In this document: one piece after another, positions 37,697 through 55,300 of the stretch
Position numbering within the stretch: the first letter of the stretch is position 1
Layout: each line of letters starts with the position of its first letter
DNA from: Desmodesmus armatus
Lineage: Eukaryota; Chlorophyta; Chlorophyceae; Sphaeropleales; Scenedesmaceae
Assembly (NCBI GenBank): GCA_007449985.2
Contig: VIIQ02000069.1
Span: 216,001 to 280,000 of the forward strand
DNA length: 64,000 bases
Direction of reading: 5' to 3'
The notes under the pieces: generated by a model
Told to the model about the DNA's origin: nothing
Databases searched by the model: none
Seen by the model: only the letters and a program-made list of their open reading frames with translations
Made by a program: the position numbers and the translations under genes

Positions 37697-40600
37697 TCAC
37701 TCATGTGCCATAGGCGCAGAGTGTGCAGCAGCAGACGGGTACAGCGCATCAAACTCCTGCGCTGGCATCTGCAACAGCTGCAGCAGCTCAGGAACGTCAC
37801 CCTGCTGCTGCTCCTTCTGCCCCTGAGCCCCCAGCACAGCTCTCAACCGTGCCCAGGTGTTCTTGTGTGCCAGCACAGCTGCCAGATCCTTCAGATCCTC
37901 TCCCGCCAAAAGCTCCGTCACCATAACCCGCCAGTCTGTCGAGCTTCTCGCCAAATCCTGCAGCAGCTGCAGCCTCGATGACAGGCTATCCTGCTGGCCT
38001 GACGTGGCATCTGGCTGCACCCGCAGCTGCATCAGCTTGGGGTACTGAGTGCACAGCATGGCCGCCTGCAGCAGCAGCAAACAGAAGGCCGGGCTTGGCT
38101 GTTTATGATACTACGCCATGCTGTGCTGACATTGAGTGCGTGTTGCAAGCAGCAGTATGCAGACACACTTGCAGTGCAGGGAAAGGCATGGCTGGCGCTA
38201 TGAAAACTGCAGTATCCTGACCCCACTCAAACAGAAATGAACACATACCACAACATAAAACACCCGACACAACCCGTCTCTGAACAGTCGACCAGCAAGC
38301 ATATGCTCCACCCTTCTGCCCCAACCACACAGCCTCAACACTGCCCCAAGCAATCACAGCACACACCTGTGCCTTAACGGGCGCAAGCAGGCTGTCTGCA
38401 TGCACCTCATCACCTCAACGGGCAACTGGAGGGTGTGAGAGGTTTGTTCATATCAGATGCGGCATATTTTCAACCCACCTGCCCCCAACCCCGAACCCAT
38501 CTAACAGCACAACCCTCAACAAACCTGGGCTTTAATGTACTACGGGCAGGCTGCACTCGACCCCAATCCCGATACTAGTAGAACCCTCAACATACCTGTG
38601 CCTTGACGGGCGCCAGCAAGCTGTCAGCAGGTATGCTCTGCAGGCACTTGAGCGGTGCTGCGATGCGCTTGGTGCTCATGCAGATCAGCCTCGGGTGCTG
38701 CTTGGCCATGGCGGCCACAGCAGCATCATCCAGCTGCAACATTTGTGCCAGCACGGTCAGCTTGCCTACAGGGTACACATAGACACAAACAGTGCATGGC
38801 ATGAAAACTGATTGGATGGGGATTCATGGCAGGAACTCAGACTCATTTGAGATAGCCATGCTGTTGGCCAGCCTGGGGTGGCATGGCGGCAACAGCAGCA
38901 TCATCCAGCTGCAACTTCTGTGCCAGCACGGTCAGCTTGCCTGCAGCACAAGCAGTGCAAGGCAACACAGGTCAAGGCATGAACACTGATTGAATGGGGA
39001 GTGTAGAGCAGGAAAGACTACCTCTGTAAAAAGGCATGTTGTTGGCCGAACAGCAGAGGCAGTACCACATAGAGATAAAGCCAGGTGAGTGGTGTGTAAC
39101 TGCAAGTGATGCACAGATAACTATGCTTGCACACACCAGCAAAACAGGTCACATGGCATGGTTTCCAGTGCGTCAGCTGCACCAACCTCAGCTAACAAGT
39201 TACGTAGGACAGCTTGGCGTCACAAGACGCCATTTCCCAGGTGGCACACAAACCAATCCTGTGGTTTGACCTCCCCAAATCGTCCCGGGTGGGCCACCCA
39301 TGCTGCCTCACATCTTGAAGGTGCACTCTGTCCTTAGCCCTACCCACAAACATCATTCCTGATGTTGCACGCCGCCGTGCATGTACAGCTATCTCTACAC
39401 GATTGTGTTGATAGCTGACATGCCCCTTGATCAGCAGCCTCGATACAGCACCTGAGCGTGTGCTGTCACACGACACGCGCGTGCACTCACCATCGAGGGT
39501 GTCTGTGCGTTTGTGCAGGATGGCGGGCTGCGCCTGCAGCACCTGTTGCCATCTCTAATGCCCCCACCACCACATGCCGCCCCCCTGCTCAGCCCTCCAC
39601 AAAGACATGCACATGTAACACATCACCACCACCCCACAACAGCCGCTAGCAGTACTCCAACAGCCGCTGGTAGTGCTTACCGTCTAGGGTTTCTGTGCGT
39701 TTGTGCAGGATGGCTGGCTGCGCCTGCAGCACCTGCAGCAGCTCCTCAGGGCTCCCCAACTCCAGCAGCTTTGCCAACCCCTGCTTCCGCTGCTGTAGCA
39801 CCTGCAGGCACACATGTGCGTACATATACTGTTTATTACTTATTACATATTGAAAAGCATATTACATAATCAAATACACGGGTGCGCACATAATAAAAAA
39901 TGTTCACTTGTTGCGCCTGTGACAAATGAGCTCATGCGTGTCATTCAGTGGCAAGATAACATACAATTGTATGCCTAACAGACACATGCTTTGTAAGCGC
40001 AAACTCCTGCACCCAGACCTTGTCACAATCTCCTGAACCAAAGGGAATACAGCTGCGTTCTGAGACACCCAGTGACGGGAAATTATCTGAACACATGCAG
40101 CATGATGCAGCACGATGCAGCTTCCAAGTAAACAGTCCCAGCAACAGTCTCCTACCTCAGCAACATGTGTCAGCAGACATGTCAGCACACTGTTCTTGAT
40201 TGACTGTGTTTCTGATGTGTTTCTAATGTGCGTTCCCACGCACTCATGCCCAAGTTCGGAATATCACATCCTTAAATGGTGAGATGGTCGATGCATTGGC
40301 TGGATGCACTCCCTGTGTGTGCACATGCAGCGTGATGCAGCGTCCCTGCCCCAGCAGTCTGACTGCTGGGTAGGCGGCTCCTACCTCCTACGTGATGCGG
40401 TTTGGCCTCAAACAATTCATCTCTCTTCCTTACCTCAGCAGAGTGTGTCAGCAGGCGTGGCTCCCTCTGCACCAGCTGCTTGGCAATTTTGAAGGAGGAG
40501 GCTGGCGAGCTGGTGAGGCCCTCCGCCAGTACTGCCAGTTTCAGGTCCAAGCCCTGCGGCCTACACTGGACCAAGTGGGGCAGCTGGGTGGCTAGCTTGG

Positions 40601-43600
40601 CGGCACCATCCTTGCCATGCCTGTGTAAGTAGAGACACAACCAGGGTAAGAAGTGCGGCAGAGGCAGGAGGGAGCTCTTTCAAACGAGGGTGATGTTATA
40701 AGTTGGCCTTTGGTGGATTGTGCAGGTTGATGTGCCCCAACAAAGCACCAACCGGGAGCAGGATACAACACAATTAGCGCCAACACTCACTGCTGTCTGC
40801 AGCCGCGGGGGCTGTTGATCACATGTATACGGAGCTCTGCACCCTGGCCTTGTTGAAGCCCCATTGAACTCTGAAATTTATTTGTACCCCATTGAACTCT
40901 GAAATTAATTTGTTAATAGTATTGGCCCAAGCAAACTCTGAAAAATTGATTGTTAAAAATCACTATTATATATGCCTCAATATGACTGAATACAACTGCA
41001 TGATGCAGTTCCTGCCGCACCTCTTTGTGAGCCTGTGCAACTTGCGTCCCACTGCCAAAACCCCAGCACTGAGTTGGGAACTAGTAAGTCTTGTGTTTAA
41101 GTTGACCGCCTCCGGCTATGGTTAATCGCAAGCAGAAGCGGTCGACACCTACGCTACAAACTTTGCCACAGATGCCTCAACCCCCCCCCCCCCCCCGGCT
41201 TGCTGCCAGCGGCAGTGCCGCACCTTTTCTTGAGCCTGCGTAGGTTGCGTCCCACAGCAGCACTGCTCTTCTGCAGCAGCAGCGCTTGCACCGGGTGACT
41301 TAGCAGGCTGTCAGGGCTGGAGCCTACAGTGGCTTGGAACTGCTCAGGTAGCTGCTTCGCCCTGCATGCAGGACAGGAAGAGAATGAATGGCAGGGGGTC
41401 AGGGCTACTTTCTGTGTGTGTGTGTGTGGGGGGGGGGGGCTAGTCACACAGGTAGTTACTGGGTGACTCAGCAGGCTGTCAGGGCTGCAGCCTACTGTCC
41501 TTTGGAACTGCTCAGGAACTGCTCTCTTCGCCCTGCACGCAAGACAGGACGACATGAGAGGGGTCGGGGCTGATCTTTGGTGCGGTGGGTGGGGGGGGGG
41601 GGTGCAGCAGGCTATCAGGGCTAAAGCCCACAGTGGCTTGGATTTGCTCGGGCAGCTGCTTCGCCCTGCACGTTAGACAGGAAGAGAACGGCGAGGGGTC
41701 AGGGACACACCAGCATTTTGATCCCGGATGAGAGTCTCATGAAGTGGCACACCTTGCTGCAAAAGCCGTGACTTTACAGTGAACACCAGCCCAGCATCTG
41801 CCGTTACCAAACCTTGCCACCCAGATACACACCACTGATAATGTTGCACTCACACAACCCCACACACCAGTGCTCAAAAGCTTCATGCCCCCCCCCCCCC
41901 CCCCCGCGCGCCCCCGCCCCTCACACACAGCAGGGAAACACACCTTTTGGCCACCCCTGCAGGCCGCCACATGGACAGCCTTGGTTCTGCACTGAACACC
42001 AGCCCAGCCTCTGCTGACACCCCAGCGTCCTGCAGGTGCCATATGATATGGCCCATATGTGTCACACACCACCACAGACACCCACACACCCAGACCATTT
42101 GTCCACTTGAATCCAAGCCAAGGTGCCTCCACCCACCTTTTGGCCACCTCTGCAGGCCGAAAGCCTGAGAGCCTTGGTTCAGCGCTGAACACCAGCCCAG
42201 CCTCTGCTGACACCCCAGCCTCCTGTAAGTGCTGCCCCAGGCGACTGATGCGCTTCTGAACACGCTGCGGGTGTGCCGTCAGGATGCCGAAGCCACTGCA
42301 GCACGAATACAGCGATGCGCAACAATTATGCAAACAAGAAACGCTTGGGAGGGGAAGCTTGAAAAGAGAGGTGATCATTTAGAATCTGTTGATGTAGACA
42401 GCATTCAACCTGGTCCAGTCACTGGACCGGCGGCAACTGCAACACCAACCAAGCCTCCGCTCAGGTTCTTCCCAAAGTGCTTAGTCTGCAGCTGTACACC
42501 TAAGTGAACTTGTTCAAGCACATGCACATGCACAGCACCCCTCTGAAACACCCCAACCTGCAGCCTCCAAACCACCTTTTGGAGTTGGAAGATGCACATT
42601 TTGTCAAACCCAGGTACCGAGTTTCCAGCCGCTGCAGCTGCTAAACTGACCCCCCTGCACCCCCCTACACCCCCCCCCTTGCAACACTCACTGCAATTTG
42701 AAGATGCGCATTGCATCAAAGCCTGGCACTGAGTTCCCCAGCCCCTGCAGCTGCTGGATGCGCTCCTTGAGGATGTTGGGGTCTGTAGGAATGCCTTTCT
42801 CACCCCACTTGTACTTGGGCTGGTGCATCTGCAGCCACCAACCAGCACACCATGGATTTGTGTTGAGGTGGGGTTGCACAGAGGCGAAGAGGGGGGGGGG
42901 ATGGTGATAGGTCGGCGTGATGTGTGGTGTGTGTGTGGGGGGGGGGGGGTCAGTTCTGAAGAGCTCCGATGCTGGCAGACATGGCACCTCTTATTCCTTT
43001 TGCTGAGCTGATGACAACAAACACTGTTGCAGCTAGATAGCAACCACACACAGCAAGCAGGTCCAGGAAACTGTCTCTTATGTACATCGCCAACAAAAAA
43101 CAATACTGTGATACTTGGCTTGGTTGTGAATGACAGCGCTGATCCCCAGGTCCCTATTTGACCTACGTAGATAAAGTGTATCAAGCGAGGCAGCTCGTGC
43201 TTGTTTGTGTCTCCGTACACCACCTCTGACGGCACACCTGCTGCCATGGCTGCTTCACAGAGAGCATCCTGCAGCAACAAGCAGCAGCAATCACTCAGCA
43301 CTCACGCCGTCAATGTAAGCCTTACATTGATTTTAAGTTTGATTAAGTTGATTAATTAATTAATTAAGTTGATCCGAGTCCATCAAGTGTGCAGAGTGCC
43401 GCCAGCGGTTCAAGTATCCACTTGTAACAACCTCCCCCACATTGTCAAGCATGTTGTGGTTGTCATTTGTTGCAGTCCAATCAAGCAGCAGCTGACACAA
43501 TGGCTTGACACAGAGCATCCAACAGCCACACAGAAGACACATACACACATTCACAACTGGAAATTCGATTGCGTTGGGGCTGCTTGCACAGCAGGGCTTC

Positions 43601-44148
43601 CCCATGCTGCACTGCTGCCGGCCAAACCGGTTACTGTGCCGGTCCAACGGTTTACTATGCCGGTCGAACGGATTACCAAGCCGGCCTGTGCGCCAATGCA
43701 CCAGTGCTGTCACAGTGTGAGGCCACCCAAAACGCACTCTGCTGAAACATTCAAGTGGTTCTCAGCCAAACACTCCCTCCCCGCCCCGCACACACGCGCA
43801 CAAACAAGCCCACAGCCACGATATCCACACCCCATTCTCACTAACTCCCCCACCTGCTCTTCTTTCTCCAAGTATATTGGGATGCTTTGGGGTATCTGCC
43901 TCTTCCTGAGCTTGTTCTCACGCTTCCACAAGTCCTCCCAGTACTTGTACGCTGTAAGCCGCGGGGGGGGGGGGGGGGACAAAGTAGGGGGAGGTGGGTG
44001 TCAGAACACGGCAGGGTCAATGGCCAGACAAGGTGTGCAGCTGCTAGCCAAGCTGGTCATGAACACCCTGTACCATATCACCTACCACTACTACTAGTAG
44101 TAGTGGTGGTAGGTAATATGGTACCACTACTACTAGTAGTAGTGGTAG

Positions 44149-44180
<32 letters not shown>

Positions 44181-44629
44181 TACTGGATCAGGGCCTCGCC
44201 TGATCGCCCTTTCAGGAGCCAAACCAGGCTCATAGGGCATACGCACTCCTCAAGAGCAACACGAACGGGGCAACAACAAAGCCACCTGCATATCAACCTG
44301 CAAATATGCAAAGCAACACGCTGCATACTGCACGTGACTGCACCAATGCGTGCATTTACCCCCCCCCCCCACCCCACCCCCACCCCCACCCACCCACCCC
44401 ACCTCACCTCACCCCATCCCCATGAGGCAGCCGCTTGATCAACCTTGTAGTGCTTTGACCCACACGTCACCCACCCCTTGAGTACTCTTACTGCCACCCC
44501 CTTGCACCCCAGTAGGGGAGGGCGCAGCTGCTTCAGTTCAACAGCCCTAGCCCTAGAGGGACTCCATCAACCTCACACCGCTGTGTTTACACCCCCACTC
44601 CCACTCTCCCACCCCCTGTCTAAGAACCC

Positions 44630-44660
<31 letters not shown>

Positions 44661-45053
44661 CCCTCCCATCATGACTGCAACTGCTCCTGTCCCATGTCAT
44701 CACACTTCCTGCATCCCCTCACCTTCAGGCCCATCATCTGGGTTGAAGTAGGGTTCAGCTTTCCGGCCCCGCAGCTGCTTCAATTCAACAGCACCGGCCC
44801 TGAAAGGACTCCTGACAGGCACTGCAGTGAACCTACTGCTGCTGTTGCTCGTGCGCGTGCTGCTGCTGCTGGCAGTAGCTGCCGTGTATACAGCTGCTGA
44901 GCTGCTGCTGCTGTGTGTTGCAGTTGTGCTGAACGCGCCGTTGCCACTGTTGCTGCATGTCAGTTGGCTGCAGATGCTGCTACTGCAGGAGGCGAGGACG
45001 GGCGCGAGGTTGAGTGAGGACAGCGATAGATGTGTTAGGCCACGTTGCAGCAT
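37697..45053 (-). CDS. mTERF-like helical-repeat protein, organelle-targeted
   Basis: mTERF-family proteins bind nucleic acid in mitochondria or plastids and control transcription, splicing or ribosome assembly. Exons are 45053-44723, 43951-43854, 43268-43167, 42828-42692, 42295-42137, 41361-41224, 40620-40434, 39801-39681, 38765-38596 and 38065-37697, giving 603 residues with every phase matching. The N-terminus (MLQRGLTHLSLSSLNLAPVL, then a long Ser/Thr/Ala stretch) looks like an organelle transit peptide. From about residue 190 come ~30-residue helical repeats with the typical leucine spacing and 'P-x-L/I' turns: GLVFSAEPRLSGF, LATQLPHLVQCRP, LVQREPRLLTHS, VLQAQPAILHKRTETLDGKL, MAKQHPRLICMS, LCTQYPKLMQL. 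An in-frame GTG at 45149 lies upstream, but the ATG at 45053 is the first good start. At least five exons have partial tandem copies in the flanking introns. Assignment to mTERF rests on repeat pattern only; another alpha-solenoid family is possible. Confidence 0.68.
38367..38408 (-). pseudogene. Downstream copy of the 3' end of mTERF exon 9
   Basis: It reads ADSLLAPVKAQ followed by a GTGTGTG donor, matching the end of exon 38765-38596. Confidence 0.8.
38882..38941 (-). pseudogene. Upstream copy of the 5' half of mTERF exon 9
   Basis: After a TGCAG acceptor it reads GKLTVLAQKLQLDDAAVAAM, nearly identical to the start of exon 38765-38596, then diverges. Confidence 0.85.
39491..39548 (-). pseudogene. 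Downstream copy of the 3' half of mTERF exon 8
   Basis: It reads LQAQPAILHKRTDTLDG with a GTGAGT donor; the intact exon at 39801-39681 has LQAQPAILHKRTETLDG. Confidence 0.85.
41453..41671 (-). pseudogene. Two upstream copies of the 5' half of mTERF exon 6
   Basis: 41541-41453 encodes PEQFQRTVGCSPDSLLSHPV after a GCAG acceptor. 41671-41604 is a more decayed copy of the same segment. The intact exon is 41361-41224 (LPEQFQATVGSSPDSLLSHP). Confidence 0.82.
41756..42036 (-). pseudogene. Two downstream copies of the 3' part of mTERF exon 5
   Basis: 42036-41944 encodes AGVSAEAGLVFSAEPRLS and ends GVAKR before a GT donor, as in the intact exon 42295-42137. 41808-41756 is a shorter, more diverged copy (ADAGLVFTVKSRL). 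Confidence 0.82.
42577..42643 (-). pseudogene. Downstream copy of the 3' part of mTERF exon 4
   Basis: It reads GNSVPGFDKMCIFQLQ, against GNSVPGFDAMRIFKLQ in exon 42828-42692. Confidence 0.82.
44071..44145. repeat. Large imperfect hairpin built on TAC/GTA repeats
   Basis: ACCATAT...CCTACCACTACTACTA pairs with TAGTAGTAGTGG...TAGGTAATATGGT. Within and after it the 22-base perfect palindrome CCACTACTACTAGTAGTAG(TGG) occurs twice, at 44085-44106 and 44124-44145. Confidence 0.85.
44151..44237 (-). mobile_element. Short SINE-like retroposon end with (TAG)n tail
   Basis: Read on the minus strand, a ~57-base block from CCTATGAGCCTGGTTTGGCT to CTGATCCAGTAAAG is followed by a TAG repeat. The same block with the same tail lies on the plus strand at 54001-54078. 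A conserved body with a 3' simple repeat is typical of a retroposed SINE or a 5'-truncated LINE. It lies in an mTERF intron. Confidence 0.65.
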
Positions 45054-45372
45054 GGCTGCTGTCCCTTCAAAATGCCTGCCAAGTCTCTGCACAGTTGCTG
45101 CTGCTGTTGCTGGCAGGGTGTGTGTCAGGGACTCTTGCGAGCGGTGCACCTGAGAGGTTTGTTAGTTTTCAATCGGTTATCATGCAGTCATTCTTGGCTA
45201 TTAGGCAGACTTGTGCGATCAGAACGCCATCTGTCACCCCACGATCTAGGGCATTGCGTTTGACGCTTCAGCTTTAGCAGTGCTTCAATTCGTTGCACCA
45301 AAGCTACTGGGAGCTGTCTAAAACTATTCAGGAGGTTACATTCTCGATCCCTAGTGGCAACAACGGATCAAG
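45054..45372. promoter_or_regulatory. Divergent intergenic region of the mTERF-like and TL29-like genes
   Basis: The two start codons are only 319 bases apart and face away from each other, so both promoters must lie here or overlap. Both products are predicted to enter organelles. I see no defined motif. Confidence 0.55.
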
Positions 45373-51416
<6,044 letters not shown>

Positions 51417-51434
<18 letters not shown>

Positions 51435-51811
51435 GCAGCAACAGCAGCAGCAGCAGCAGCAGGATGCAAGACTGAGAGAGAGTCGTGGCTGTACACGTAC
51501 ACATGCTGCAGCACGTGGCGCTGCAGTTCAAGTCGAGGGCAGGGCTGTTGCTCGAGGCTGCTCCAGTGTTGTTGTGTTTGACAGCAGTGTGAGGGTAACA
51601 GTTGCTTGGTGTCCACAAGAGCATGCAGATTGGCACTCAATTTCAGAGCAGCAGCAGCAGCACAGGATGCTGCAGTATGTGGTGCTGCAGGTCAAGTTGA
51701 GGGCATGACTGTTGCTGGAGGCTGCGCTGATGGTGTTGTGGTCGATAGCAGTGTGGATGTAATAGGTGGTCAGTCTCTGGCGGTCTACAAGAGCATGCAG
51801 GCGCTGCAACA
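51417..51811 (+). repeat. Tandem duplication of the TL29 terminal codons and 3' UTR
   Basis: A ~200-base unit beginning in the last codons (TGGCACTCAAGTTCTGAGCA, then TGGCACTCAATTTCAGAGCA) occurs twice. Shared blocks include (CAG)n, GGATGC, GTTGAGGGCA, GTGTTGTxxT and AAGAGCATGCAG. Only the second copy has a TGTAA poly(A)-type signal, at ~51757; the first reads GGTAA there. Confidence 0.82.
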
Positions 51812-52394
51812 TTGATGGCGCTTTCAGTTAAAGTAACAGTGCAGCACTTGGCACGGCAAAGCAGTACTGCGACACATGAACACCAGGAATCACCCCAAGT
51901 AGGGCTCCCCAACAGTCCCTGCCGCACCCACGCGACCCTCAAAATAGCTGTGTGTGCACAGCACAAGGGAACGCACGTCCTACTGAGGACAAGAGAACGA
52001 AAGCAACGTGCTGACTGGCAAATCACTGAGCCAAAGGTAGGCCGCAGTGTGCATAGGCTCAACCTATAGACTAACCAGCAAAAGATTGAATGGCTCAAAA
52101 CACACAACCAGGATCTAGGATACTACATCACTGACCAATTGTCCACTCGGAGCAGTTGGCCCAAACCTCTTGCAGACTAAGTCAGAAATCAGCCATGGTC
52201 CTGAGAAGCTCAGAAGCCAGTACAAGTGCTGGCAAGCCATTGAGAAGTACTCCGTCATTCATCAGAAGCTGTGTGTCCCTGGACAAATGAGTCAATTGAG
52301 TCAAGGGACATATGCCGGCGAATCCCTCCATCCTAGGGCCCCTGTGGTGCAAATGGACAACTGTTGCAACTCGACGCTAGACCTGACCATGTCT
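51812..52394. other. Tail-to-tail spacer between TL29 and the protease gene
   Basis: No gene is seen. Convergent 3' UTRs are expected here. Confidence 0.45.
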
Positions 52395-55300
52395 TCAGCG
52401 GCCGCAGCATGTGAAGGCAATGTGGTACTGGCCTGCAGCGTTGTTGGTCTGCAGCTGCCAACGTGTCACCACCTTGCCACTGGGGCAAACGGGGTTGTGC
52501 CTGCAGCAACACAAAGTCAGATTGCAGGGTTGGCCGTGCCACAAGAGCTCCATCCATTGGCCGCATTTCCCGAAGTTGGCAGCAGACAGGCTTACAAAAC
52601 GCGGGGGTTCATCTCGACAGTTCAATACACCAATAGTCACAGCTGGGTGATGTTGCAACACGGTACAAGTCACTACGGTAGCCAGTTGCTGGTTGCTGGT
52701 TGCTGTAAATAAAATAAGTAACTGTAAAATAAATAGAAAATTCAATTCAACTGTGATTAGGCTGTGCTGTACAGTTGGGCAGCTGGTGCCTGTTGCTCAC
52801 CTGTCTAGGATTCTCAGTTCACCATTCCCATTGGCGCCCCAGGGCGTTGCCAGCTGCTCACAAGTTGCAGCAGTGAGTGTAGCTGGGGTGCAGAAATACT
52901 CGAAGGCAATGGTGTTGCCAGAGGGGCGAATCAGGCGCCAGCGCTGCAAGACTTGGTTGGCTGGGCAGGCGATGTTGTGCCTGTACAGTGACAGGGCAGC
53001 GGGGCAGGGACATACGCATCATCTTCAGCGTCTGGCGTGGTGGTCTTTGTCTTTGTTTCAAACGACCGCAGTCACCTGCAAACGACCGGCTGGAGTGGGA
53101 CCGTGCAGGCAATTGTGTACGACGCAGCCTTACACGGTTCAACAACTGCGCAAGCTTGCCCCGTACCTGTCAAAGGGGGTGGCTCTCCCGTTGCCCCAGT
53201 CCTGCGCCTGTGTGACATAGCGTGCCGCAGCAGCGCCGGTGGTGCCTCGGAAGCTGTCGCATTGGTTCGTCATCCGCATCTGTGCCGAGCTGGTGTAGCA
53301 CATCTCAAGCTTGAAAGACCGGATTGCCTGAAGGACGTTACAAAACTCCCCGACGCTGTGCCTGCAAGTTGACACCCCAATAAAGTGAAATCACGTGACA
53401 AGCATCGCAGGTTCAGCCAGTGCGCAAGGGCAGTTTTGAGCGCTTGGCATGCACTGCACTGTACGCATGCCCCGTCTTGCATTTCTCCTTTGCACACATC
53501 GATGACTGGCTGTGTGCAGCACAAAAACGAGTCGCTGCTGTCACGGCCGGCTTTGCATGGTTCCTTCTGGTCTCCCCCCTCACTCTATGCCATGGTCGTG
53601 TTTGACGCAAAGGGGCAGGTGCCCCACTGAGTGGAATATCGGTGCCCTATGGGCTCCACCCACCTATCCAGATAGATCGACTGGTAGCCAGAGCTGGCCG
53701 CAGCATCATTCCAGGCCGTGTAGCTGCCTGCAGGCGCAACAACAGCAGCACTGCCTTTCACTGCACAGGATGCATTTAATGCATGCTCAGTTGTGGTCAG
53801 CACTCAAGCAGGCAACACACCAGCTGCATTTGCACCTACCACAGCCGATACATGTATCTGAAACCCTGAACCCCTGCCCACAAAGCGCCAAGGGTTTTGG
53901 GCTAACTCATGTAGATGCGTTGTGACACTGATGCCCCATGAGCCTCGTCGGCTCTCTACGGGGTGTTCAGGCATGGCCTACAGGTCAGCTGAACCATGTA
54001 ACCTATGAGCCTGGTTTGGCTCCTGAAAGGGCGATCAGGCGAGGCCCTGATCCAGTAAAGTAGTAGTAGTAGTAGTACCAACAGTAGGAACGGCTGCAGC
54101 CACGCACCTCCTGCCCAGCTCAGTATGTCCCAGAAGCGGTTGGTGGTGATCTGCATGAAGCCGTTTGTGGTGTCTACATGTCCATGGGACACCACAGCTC
54201 GGATCTAATTGGTGCTGGTCTGCCACACACCGGAGCCAGATTGGCCCCCCACTATGTCGCAGTCCCTGCAAGCAAGCGGAACAAGAGAAGCACAAGTGGA
54301 TGGGTGCTCTGTATGCGGAGATAGTACGGTACGAAGTTTGACAATGACAGAGCCCACATGCAATTCATCACAGAACCTAGCAGTTTGGCTGGAGAGGGTT
54401 CCATACACCATGTGCGGGCGGAGTCCAGGACATTTGGAAGCCGCCCGCACTTGCATCCCGAGTTCAGGCGCTCAATGCGAGTCCTGCCACACTCTTGCAA
54501 AGTGCGCAGCACCCCTGCTGATTTGTTGCGCGAACACCATGGCAAGGCCAGCACAGCTGATGTGTGGAACACGGTCGTGGGCTGCATAACGCCCTGATGC
54601 CGGGGTGAAGGGTTTACAGGCCCTGTAAACCCTGGAATATGCATGTGTCGCAAATTAGTGTTTCATTGCAGCGCAACAACGCCCATGTGCGGCACATACC
54701 TTGTGTTGGTGATGAAGTCATTGGCATTGGCATCTGACACTGAGCATTGTGCCTTCCACATGGTGCCATATTGCTTGTCTCCAGGGTAGCTGCAAGACAA
54801 TGAGTGGCACACACATGAACACAGGCAACCAGCATCAGTGACTGCGGTAGTGTTGCAGTTGCGCTTTGGAAGCAAAACAGTTTATGTTTGATACAAGCGT
54901 GCATCGCACAAGAAGGCCCAGGCTCCCTTTTTGTTTCAAACAAGCACAGTCACTGAGTGTGTTTTTTACGCAACTGGTCTGGCCTTATATCATGCCGACA
55001 CTCATTCACCCTTGACAAGTCAACTTAGTGTAGATTTAAGGGCCTCATTTTATTTTGCGTCTTTGCCCGCGCGCTCATTGGCGACGCGTACGTGGCGTCA
55101 ACCTTGATCGATTATCTTTTGAACTACAACCGCCGTGAGAGTTGTGCCGTATCCTTGGTACTGGACCCCAAGACACACGGTGTGTCACCGTGACACACAC
55201 GGCAGTGCCGGGCATACAGGCTAGAAGTACGACAGGTCAGCAGTGCATCACAAGCTGCATGCTCATGCGTGTTCACTATGCAAACATGCTTACCAAGCAT

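Noticed and set aside
44409..44475. Extra mTERF exon (SKHYKVDQAAAS frame)
   Set aside because: Exons 45053-44723 and 43951-43854 already join in phase without it and it has no good acceptor.
45054..45149. Start of the mTERF-like protein at the in-frame GTG at 45149
   Set aside because: Nuclear genes normally start at ATG; the ATG at 45053 opens directly into a transit-peptide-like sequence. The GTG may instead follow a CTCAG acceptor of an unseen 5' exon.
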